Assembly: GCA_022495005.1 (NCBI GenBank)
Contig: JAGYXB010000451.1
Coordinates: 1 to 64,000 of the forward strand
Direction of reading: 5' to 3'
Source of the DNA: Rhyacophila brunnea
Lineage: Eukaryota; Arthropoda; Insecta; Trichoptera; Rhyacophilidae
DNA: 64,000 nucleotides
Shown here piece by piece: positions 40,313-49,168 of the stretch. Every line of letters starts with the position of its first letter. Within the stretch, counting starts at the first letter, position 1. Position numbers and translations under genes: made by a program. The notes beneath the pieces were generated by a model. It saw only the letters and a program-made list of their open reading frames with translations, was not told the DNA's origin and did not search any database.

Positions 40313-41167
40313 GTCTAGGTCATGGGTAGCAAACCTAGGTACCTACCAAAAATCTAAAAAAATATTTGTAATAAGTGTAGGTACCTATGTACTTACTAAC
40401 TTACTATATGATTTTTTTTAACCCATTGCAGACAGAATTAATTTTTCAGGATCACTTAAAAAGGCACACTGATTACTAAAATTGATATAACTATGTATTA
40501 TTCATGCAATTCAAATAAATCTTTTAAATATTTATAGGTTTCGAATTTTTCTATTAAGTATTTACATTTTAAGTAAACTTTATAAGTGGAATGAAAAAAA
40601 CATGTCAAATATAGTTTTTTGGGTTTTTTTTAGCCTTTTTTTATACAAAATGATATAGATAAAAAGTCCATGATAGAAGTAAATAATAAACGGAAGATAT
40701 ACTAAAACTGGAGCTAAATATAATACTCTTTAAGATATTTAGAAGATTGAGGGCCATTTTATTTATTATTATTGTCTCAAACACCTCATACCTAGCAAAC
40801 TAATCATTGTTTTGACAAATTTAAATAATAATAGATTTTATAAATCAATTATCTCTTAAAAAATATATTGGACTGTATATAACTATCATAAAATGATAGC
40901 TACATATATTATTAAGTAATTTCAACTTTTAAAAAAATCAAAATATGATTAAAATTTTTTGATTTTCATCATGTCCTGCATCCTGTAACACCGGCGCCAA
41001 ATTGGCGCAATGGGTTTAGGTAGAGCTTTTTTAATTTCGACTGAGCACTTTCCTTTTTTTTAGATTCTTCCATATTTTTACCCTCGAAGTAGTTTTCCAA
41101 AGAGTAAAAAAAATCTAGAATCGAGAGCTTTGTATTTAGATAGCAAGATGGCTGTAGCAATTTGTAA

Positions 41168-41300
41168 CAACAGTAGAACCTCGATTCTCTTCTCTTGGTA
41201 TAATCGTCAGTAACTATAACTCCTTATCCTGGGTCAGTCCTATCACCGATGCCTTGGACATTGAACCTCAATTATCCGGACTAATTGGGGATGAAGGTAG
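41168..41300. mobile_element. pogo/Tigger-like fragment
   Basis: CAGTAGAACCTCGATTCTC at 41171 is a Tigger-type end. A second similar block, GAACCTCAATTATCCGGAC, lies at about 41264 in the same orientation, so this is a broken or tandem remnant. Confidence 0.55.
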
Positions 41301-41404
41301 TCTTAACAATGATAAATTCAGATATTTTAAAAAAATCTTTCTTTAATGTATAATCGATAAACGGTTTCTAATGTAGTAAACTCATTGTCGCAACAAAAAT
41401 ATAG

Positions 41405-41805
41405 AATACCCCGTTTACACGTGCATGGATTTACCGTTGACAGTAAGAAAATGTATGGGTAAACATGTATTATCCTGTAGTTGGCAAGATTGCATGCATG
41501 AATCAAACAAGTTTGGAAGCTTCTGAATTTTCATGTGACAGTAAGATTCTTTCGATCTGCGCCTGCGCAGTAGAATGATAGTGGCATACCTGGCGGCAAT
41601 AAAATGAATTTTCAGATTGACCGATTTTCACTAGCTGTCAAATAGTATGAAATAGTACCATAAAATGACAACATCGCGTCTCGCTCACTCTTAAAGAATG
41701 AATTGGAGAGACAGTCAGCACTTTTCGTGTAAACAGTTATTGTCATGATAGTTTAAAATAAGCACTATTGCCGCCAGTAAATCCATGCACATGTACAGGC
41801 GCTAT
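41405..41805. mobile_element. MITE with ACACGTGCATGGATTTAC ends, about 400 bp
   Basis: Left CGTTTACACGTGCATGGATT; right complement TGTACATGTGCATGGATTTA. A GCATGCATGAATCAAACAAG block inside is shared with the shorter copy at 60735. Target duplication and superfamily unresolved. Confidence 0.65.
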
Positions 41806-42021
41806 AACTATGTAAATACTTACAATAATTGCAACAATATTTTCACAAGCATGCATAAAATTTTATTTAAACGAAATCCACTTTTACTTAAAGATCATCA
41901 AACTAATGAAAAAACGCCTGATGCTTTTCAGTGTGATGTTGAAAACGAACAGTTACCTATGTTTAAAAATCCAAATTGTTTCCAGAGCCTACAAATGAGA
42001 ATCGAAAACACCGCTGCATAA
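41785..42021 (+). CDS. Possible terminal exon or retrocopy fragment
   Basis: The frame gives up to 78 residues ending in NCFQSLQMRIENTAA. The TAA stop runs straight into AATAAA at 42021-42026. The second half (from about 41860) has balanced polar residues unlike the random AT-rich frames nearby. It overlaps the right end of a MITE (to about 41805), so at least the first residues are not ancestral coding sequence. No homologue recognised and no upstream exon identified. Convergent with ALG8. Confidence 0.2.
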   Translation: MHMYRRYNYVNTYNNCNNIFTSMHKILFKRNPLLLKDHQTNEKTPDAFQCDVENEQLPMFKNPNCFQSLQMRIENTAA

Positions 42022-42129
42022 ATAAAATCAACACTGAATAGTTTCAAACCGGTATATTATGATTTGTAGAGGGAACAAATTTTTTAAAAATAATTTTAAA
42101 ATAAACTATACATAGACTTGTAAATAAAT

Positions 42130-42135
42130 TTTATT
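42130..42135 (-). terminator. Poly(A) signal of ALG8
   Basis: TTTATT on the plus strand reads AATAAA on the minus strand, about 72 nt beyond the ALG8 stop codon. A (TAA)n microsatellite at about 42151-42173 lies between the stop and this signal. Confidence 0.6.
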
Positions 42136-42206
42136 AAAACTATGACTTTTCAATAATAATAATAATAATAATAGTTGATTCCGATAAAATTACATTAATT
42201 TGTACT

Positions 42207-45200
42207 TCACTTGACTTTCTTGGGACGCGAATCATTATCGAACACCCCCATAGACAAGAAATTGCCATACATCCTCAGCCAGCAATAGAGAACACCGATG
42301 GAGCAGTAGACCGAAGTCATCATCAGCGGCAAGAATTGATATGTCTTGTGATAACTGAACAGGCGGTGGAACACATTGTCGTACAAGCACAGCGGTATAA
42401 GACCAAATATATAAAGAGTCTCCAAGCAGTTGAGCATTGGAAGTCCTTTAAGGGCCGGTTTCTTGCACGCATACAGGCTTGGAAGTTGGCAAAATGCAAT
42501 TCCAGAGTGGATGATAAGCATGCAGACTTTTATCGGGAATAGATTTGTGGGATAGAGAAGTGGGAAGAGTGAATAGTGACCAACGGTTGATAAAATCAGA
42601 AATACCCGACAATCATATGGATCCAATGCAGCGAGGAGGCTAAAACATAAGACCACACCATAAGATTAGTAAAAACTTCCAAATGATGCGTTGGTTAGTA
42701 TAATAAAATCAAATACAGCCATTTAAGTCAAGGCGTGAGGTTGAAATTACAAACATATAGCTGAGTGTAAAAGGAAAAGGGAGATAATTATGAAAATTTA
42801 AAAAAGTTTTATTCAGATATAAAATGGGGGAAATAAAAACATAAAATCGGGAATTAAGTGTACTAAAATAAAATGGGGCTGCAGAAATTAGACGCAAATA
42901 ACGGGAAAATGTGAATTCCGGGCATGTAAAATCAAATTCCACTGTATATTAAGACCTGAATCATTATGGTAAACCATGGGTATTGCTCTCCTTATTATGT
43001 CCTATTGCAGATTAACACTACAACAAGAATAACAGATTTCTCATACATGTTACATTATATGTATCATTAGGGATTGCAATACCGAATGAATATATCAATA
43101 CCAGTATTTCGGTATTTATTATTGAATACCGGTATTCATCAAAACATACTATAGAAAAAAAAGAAGTACTACCTATCAATAATTATAGCTATTAAAATCG
43201 ATTTGAAACACTATTTTATAGCAGCCTAAAGTACCTACCTACATTTTATAATGTAGATCATTATTAGGTATGTATAGATCATAATATTTTAGAACTGCTA
43301 ATTTTTACAAATACTATAAGTCCGGGTACAGGAAAATCTTTCTCAAATTTAACATTTGATGGATGTACCTACCTATTATCGACGTTGGATCAATAGTTAT
43401 AGAATATATTTTCTTTTTCAAACTATTTTAATTCTTTAAGTATATTTGCCCACCCACGGTGGCCACGCGGCTTAAGCGTTGGACTATCACGCCGTGGGTC
43501 TCAGGTTCGAATCCTGGGTCTGGCAAGTACACATATTGTTTTTCAATTTGTGTGAGTCAGGGTATGGACCTAATAGGTTGAGCAAGTGGCTGACATCCAT
43601 TTCTCGTAAAAAACAAAATCTGTTAATACAAACCTCTACTCTGTGGAGGCCCATATGATCCTATTAGGATCGGATATGGTCAAAAAAAAAAAAAAGTAAA
43701 TTTGAGGGATTTTGTTTTATTTTTATTAAACCAACAAAAGGTTTCAGTCAATATATTTGTGTTTTGGCAGGATTAATCTTATACCAATATTTTGGATTTT
43801 TGAAACCGGTATTTTAGTATCGATAAATAATTAAAAACCGGTTTTGAAATACGGGTATTGCAAACCCTATGTAACATGTATGCCTTCCCTGGAGGAGTTT
43901 CAGTCATACACAAGGAGAAACCAGAAACTACTGCGTGGATTGATGCTTTGCTGGTTCCACTGTGATTGTTTTTGTGAATTTGTTTCTTAATGACTTTTCT
44001 TTTTGAACCAAATGTTTTTTTTACTATCGCCATAATTACGATTATATATTATATTATATTCAAAACCGTCTAATAAAAAACTACCTGTTTCATGTGTTAT
44101 CTGAAAAGTAATATTTGGTACAAACCTCAATGGAATTATGATGAGGAGTATAGCCTTCTCATGGACGTGCCAACCAAACATAAATGAACAAGCGGCACAG
44201 ACAGCAATGCATCTGCAAATGAAAAATATCGGATCAAATGAATATGACATCATAACTAATTTCATAACTTTGAGAAAAAGATTTTATCGAACCTTATAAA
44301 ATGGAAAGGTCTCCGCTTTCTGTCCGCTCCCAATCTCCAAAGCTTCAGCAGAGCAGGCATCATGGCCAGGAATGTTAGTAAGAATGTTATGAAAGGAGTG
44401 ATTGACGGCAAAATGGAATGATTGTACTCCTGCACTAGACCTCCGGTCATAGACCCAGCTGTAGTATGAATACGATAGCCGAATTTAGATACTGAAAACA
44501 AAAATTGTGTCTCTTAAACATCCATAGGTGTGTTCTAGCTGGTATACTTGAGTCAAAGTGGATTGATAAGCGTATTATTTATTATCTATAGGTACATAAT
44601 TTGAAAACACTTCAGAATATAATTAAGTAGGTACAGTAGGCGCTCGGTAATCCGGCAGCCATATTTTTTCACCTATGCCGGTTTGTCGGTAATGCCGGAT
44701 TATTGGATTTCTATAGGAAATAATTCTATCACAGTTTTGCACAGTAAAATTCAGGCACCAAACTGCCGAGCGAACGGCTCTCCGCTTTGTAATACGACAG
44801 TTTAATGAGAAACTTGCCAGATTATAGAGCAGGAGAGCTGAGAGTTGCAAAATGACGGACTATTGGACGTGCCAGATTGGTGAACACCGGATTACCGAGC
44901 GCCTACTGTATGTATATCTTTTTTTGAAAAAATATTTTTTCAAGTATATTTCTCTGAAGTGTTTCAAATTATGTATGTTTTAATAAAGAATGTTATATTC
45001 TTAAATCTTATGAATTATTCGTTGAATAAAAAAAAGTGTTTGTTATCATTATTATCCATTATTACTACATTGTGGTATTACAAGATTGTGGTTTTGTGTG
45101 ACTGGCCTCTGATAAGTCTTTTATTAATAATAATACAGGGATAAAATATTGTCATTGAGCTATTTAAAACCTCTGATGTGACGAAATTTAAGTTTTATAG

Positions 45201-47931
45201 GAGATAAAAACTACAAGAGTTTTTTTGAAAATCTCTCAATACAAGTTGATTTATCCGGGTAGTGGAGGGCTCATTCTCAAGTGTTTGAAATAGTTCCAAT
45301 GTAATGACTACATACATTGGAGGTATTATGATCTTCAAATAAGACGTCATGTTGCATCAGAAGTTTCTATAATAATTTTGGTGGAATATAGAACATTCAA
45401 GTGTACTAAACTATGTGGTAGTGTAATATAAACAAATTGGAGATTTTAACTCAACGATGAACATTCATGGTAATTCATTTTGTAAATATTTGTGATTATG
45501 GTATTAGACCAGAGAATTCTTTTAGAATGCAATATGTGGGAAGAAGCCTCAATTTGCAATCAGAGTTATGTGGTGGCTATGAACGAATCATGGTTTTCAG
45601 TAACTCTGAGTATAAAATTAAAGGAAAATAAGTTATCATAAATACACTTACACACTATGGAAGCCGCCTTATCACCGATGTTATAAATAGCCCAAAAATT
45701 TGGAGCCCAGTATGCGTGTGTCAACCCTCGTTTGAATGGAAACAATCGTTCAATGATCTGTAGAAACACGGAGAGAAAATTTAATATTTCAAACCTTACT
45801 CAAAATCAAAAAGATAATTCTGAATAAATAGATATGTAACTACCTGTGGTATGTCTTTATAGAATGGTCCGAATGATGCAAAATAAACACTTATTACAGT
45901 GAATCCGAGCTTCGTGAGGTTTTTTATTGAAAACGAGTACCATGCCACGTTAATAGAGTCTCTTGAAGACACGGTGAAGCAGTAAGAGCGGAGAAGGTAA
46001 ACAAAATAAGCTGGTGCTATGTATAAAAATATATGCTTCATATTCAGGAGTACTGCAAACCAGAAAGCTGAGCGCAAGAAGTTATTCTGAAATAGAAAAT
46101 AAAATTAGACACAGAAATTATTGGGCCACACGTCACATGGAATAATTATTTCATTGGCTGTTTTGTACAACATAGCAACTGCTATGATAATTGACTATTA
46201 TATCAATTTGAATATTAGCACTAACATTGTAATTACCTACAAAAATTTTAACCTTTCTAAAATGATTACGAAAGGATTTCATCAACACTTACTTTCATAG
46301 CTTCTCCGATGGACAAAAGCATAATTCCAAACATAATCCCGTTGTATTGAAAGTGTACATGGTCCACCATAAGTAGTCCTACATTTCCAAATAAAAGAAC
46401 AAACAAAAGCACCTTCGTCTTTACTTCAGAGAAAGAGTCGCAACATCTATGGAAGCCAAAAATAATATATTCTTAGTAATTTTCATTGCTGTCAATTAAA
46501 ACATTCTTTTAATTTAATCTGTGTTAATAATTAATAATATTAATTAATGTTGAATTCACCAGTTTCTACAATTGATCAAATTCTACAAAAGAACCAAATC
46601 AATTTAATAACAAAAAGATATATGTATTTTATACTTATCATAGACAAACAAAATGAGTTTATTTATCCATAATAGATAAAAAGGGGAAGATTCTGATTAT
46701 TCTGATACAATTATGAAGAATTTACAAGTACACATTTTGTAAATCAGTGCGCACATGAGTGGCATAATGTTCACTTCGAAGCAGTGAATCATGGGTTTAA
46801 TTCCAAAGTATAATAATTAATAAACTCACATCTTGTATGCAACGGTAAACTAACTCGCAAATGACTGTCGACTATTTCTCATTAAGAAACCTCCTCATAA
46901 AGCGGTTCAGATTTTCAATGTATTATAGAGCCAGGAAAAAAATGTAGTTTGTACTTAACATTTTTCTTATTAGCAACAATAGTAAAAATAAACAGATTTC
47001 ACCTTTTAACTCCAATAGCGAACACCAAATCGGTAACAATAACCGACAATCTTTGAAAAAGAATTGTCTTCTCCGATGCATAGTTCAGGTTTGAGATGAC
47101 GAGCATCTGCGGGTCAAAGAATTTTGCAACATGGGACAGTGCAAACTCAAACCAAGCAAAAAACGGTGGATAATCGAGAGTCCATTCTGACGTTTCTTCA
47201 TAATACCATTGGCCAATGGGCTTTGAATGAGTTATCGCAAGCCAATTTCTATGAACTTCAAAATCTGTTGAATGGCTGTAATATAATATAAAAGGAAATG
47301 TAAGATAAACATATAACTTAGACTGTTTCTTTTTTCCGCTTGTTAATATCTTTTACACCTTCTCACTGGTTCTTCGCTGCTTAAGCTTAAGTAAGATCCA
47401 AATGTTGTTTCGATTTTCCAATGAAATGTGGTCTCCCCACGGATTGTCATATTGTAATGGAAGGTAGGTATATTGAATACTGCACCTATATATACGTTTA
47501 ATCTGTACGAGATAACCTCTTGAAATAAAAATAAAAAAAACTACTAGTCAAGGAATATCAGATTTGTGAACAATCATTGGATTTTCAATAATTATTGTCA
47601 TTATTAAATGTGATGCTGCTGTACAAATTAATGTAGGTATGATGACAAAAATGCATATTGTTGAAATCATGAATTAGAGAATATATTTTTGATGAACTCC
47701 AGCTGTTTTACTGTGATCTTTTATCCTACGGTGCTGTTATTGAAACTCATAAAATAATATCTTAAAATCATTCGATATGTCTTAATGGATTTTCAGAAAC
47801 AAAATTAGTGGATGTTGATGAAAGGTGTGCTGTATTTAACTTAATATGTTGAAATACAATACATATACTTACTAGCATTTTATCAGAAGAATTTTTATGC
47901 ATGTAACTACAAAAATAATTGCTAAGTACAT
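42207..47931 (-). CDS. ALG8: ALG8, dolichyl-P-Glc:Glc1Man9GlcNAc2-PP-dolichol alpha-1,3-glucosyltransferase
   Basis: Adds the second glucose to the lipid-linked oligosaccharide in the ER membrane, using dolichyl-phosphate glucose. Coding exons on the minus strand, 5' to 3': 47931-47873, 47275-47003, 46446-46293, 46086-45844, 45757-45652, 44491-44293, 44212-44126, 42639-42207. All introns are GT..AG, phases agree, and the sum is 1554 nt = 517 aa (human ALG8 is about 526). The start is the ATG at 47931, opening a hydrophobic first helix. Family signatures seen: [15 protein letters not shown] at residues 21-35 (D24 in the conserved luminal acidic loop, inferred catalytic), [75 protein letters not shown] and [11 protein letters not shown]. 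The protein is polytopic and ends in KKVK, a KKxx-type ER retrieval signal. Introns 5 and 7 carry MITEs and a SINE. Head-to-head with TMEM60. Very sure of identity. Confidence 0.96.
42716..42944. mobile_element. mariner-like MITE, 229 bp, in ALG8 intron 7
   Basis: Ends CAG..., with imperfect inverted repeats of about 25 bp and TA on each side (42714-42715, 42945-42946). The 77-aa frame covering it is not a protein I recognise. Subfamily uncertain. Confidence 0.55.
43068..43869. mobile_element. hAT-type MITE in ALG8 intron 7, split by a SINE
   Basis: Ends TAGGGATTGCAATACCG and the complement of GGGTATTGCAAACCCTA. An 8-bp duplication with one mismatch (TGTATCAT at 43060-43067, TGTAACAT at 43870-43877). 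Interior has repeated CCGGTATT motifs. A full-length SINE (43449-43694) sits inside it. Confidence 0.8.
43449..43694 (+). mobile_element. tRNA-derived SINE, copy 2, full length
   Basis: Head with box A-like GGCCACGCGGCTTAAGC and box B GGTTCGAATCC, a body shared with the other copies, and an A-rich tail. Target duplication AGTATATTTG / AGTAAATTTG at 43439-43448 and 43695-43704. Inserted in a hAT MITE in ALG8 intron 7. Confidence 0.88.
44634..44908. mobile_element. pogo/Tigger-like MITE, 275 bp, in ALG8 intron 5
   Basis: Terminal inverted repeats CAGTAGGCGCTCGGTAATCC at both ends, flanked by TA at 44632-44633 and 44909-44910. End sequence and TA target fit the pogo/Tigger branch of Tc1/mariner. 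No transposase. Confidence 0.9.
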
Positions 47932-48390
47932 TTTTACGGACGGTTAAAGCCTGCCGGCCACATCACCATGTCATGAAAAGCATCCATAGGCCGCCAGGCG
48001 CCAATCTGACATCTGTCAACTCAGCTGTTCCGGTGTTCCGCTGTTCAATTGTTAACCATGCAAGTCAGTATCATAGATAATGACAGTATTGTGATTAGTC
48101 TATGGTATTGTGTATCTGTCAAAATAATGATAATGTAATGGAGAACATAACCTAAACTTGCAAAATATAGTAATCCGGATATGAGATTATTTCATTCGGA
48201 AATCATCAAATTTAGCATTTTATAGCATCTATCGGCTGTAGTTATGAATTAATTGTGAATTCTTACCAATAGAGACTTTTTGTTACATGAAACTCGGCGA
48301 ATCTTACAGCTGAAAATCTCAAATCTTCGTGAAATTTGTGTATCTTATTTTTTTGAAAATTCACGTTGAAGAAGTGTTTAATTATTAACT
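47932..48390. promoter_or_regulatory. Shared upstream region of ALG8 and TMEM60
   Basis: The two start codons face away from each other across 459 bp, so both promoters must lie here unless a 5' UTR intron reaches further. The part next to ALG8 (about 47941-48055) is less AT-rich than the surroundings, with GGCCGCCAGGCGCC near 47990. No TATA box could be assigned confidently. A bidirectional promoter is an inference from geometry. Confidence 0.5.
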
Positions 48391-48795
48391 ATGGCGATTT
48401 TTCACCGAGCGCTTTTTACCTGGTTCATTCTGCTCGTGTTCCTGATCCTGCTATGCCTGCGGCTCGAATCGAGAACACATTGGAACTGGTTCATAGTATT
48501 CATTCCAATGTGGATATACGATGGAATCCTGCTCATATATGTCCTCTTTCACATGATATCCCACTGCAAGAATGGCATGGAGAGATTTCGCGGGACATTA
48601 AATAAAAACATCTGGTACATAGCAGCCATCGGTTTGAAAATGGCCTCGCAGATAATAATCTGCATCAAACTGGAGTATGCCAAAGCGAATCTTCCAATCC
48701 ACGTCGTGATGAGCCCTATCTGGCTGCTTTTAGTAGCAATATCCGGCGATGTGTTTGTGAAATTGATTAGAAATAATCCTAATACGAGATACTAG
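48391..48795 (+). CDS. TMEM60: TMEM60, small four-helix membrane protein
   Basis: An uninterrupted 134-aa reading frame matching the TMEM60 family in length (human 133 aa) and pattern: RALFTWFILLVFLILLCLRL at the N-terminus, then HWNWFIVFIPMWIYDGILLI, then a third helix in NIWYIAAIGLKMA and a fourth in HVVMSPIWLLLVAISG. Hydrophobic stretches lie at about residues 6-25, 35-57, 74-93 and 105-124. There is no signal peptide; the first helix would act as anchor. The start is the first ATG after the ALG8-TMEM60 spacer. An overlapping 79-aa frame starting at 48366 is a shadow. Molecular function is not established for the family. Single-exon structure is clear. Confidence 0.92.
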   Translation: MAIFHRALFTWFILLVFLILLCLRLESRTHWNWFIVFIPMWIYDGILLIYVLFHMISHCKNGMERFRGTLNKNIWYIAAIGLKMASQIIICIKLEYAKANLPIHVVMSPIWLLLVAISGDVFVKLIRNNPNTRY

Positions 48796-49038
48796 CGTTT
48801 GCCAGTTAATGTGACTTCTTAGGTGAAACATGAAAACAATTCGAACTTTAACATTTTGTAATGGAACCTTCTAATGAAGTCGTGTGAATCGTGTTTGACC
48901 TATTTTTCGTTCCACATAATATTTGCAAGCAAACAATAATATTTGATCATGTGACAGTTCTAAATTTAAATTTTGGCACAAGTATTCATTATGGCATAAC
49001 TTCATCTCGTAAACTCTGTATCATAATACCATCATAAT

Positions 49039-49044
49039 AATAAA
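49039..49044 (+). terminator. Poly(A) signal of TMEM60
   Basis: AATAAA about 244 nt after the TMEM60 stop codon, followed by T-rich sequence. It lies just before the first recognised exon of the Ig-domain gene. Confidence 0.55.
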
Positions 49045-49168
49045 ACGTATTTATTTATCGACTTCTGTAAATATAATTTTTATTCTATAATTAATTGTAA
49101 GCTCTGTTGATTACAATATTAAATTAGTTCAGTGATAAGTAAAGCAATTTGTGGTGTAAATAGAAGTT

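Noticed and set aside
42336..42542. Plus-strand 68-aa frame
   Set aside because: Antisense shadow of the last ALG8 exon.
42709..42942. Minus-strand 77-aa frame in ALG8 intron 7
   Set aside because: It coincides with a MITE bounded by TA and inverted ends; phenylalanine-rich by base composition.
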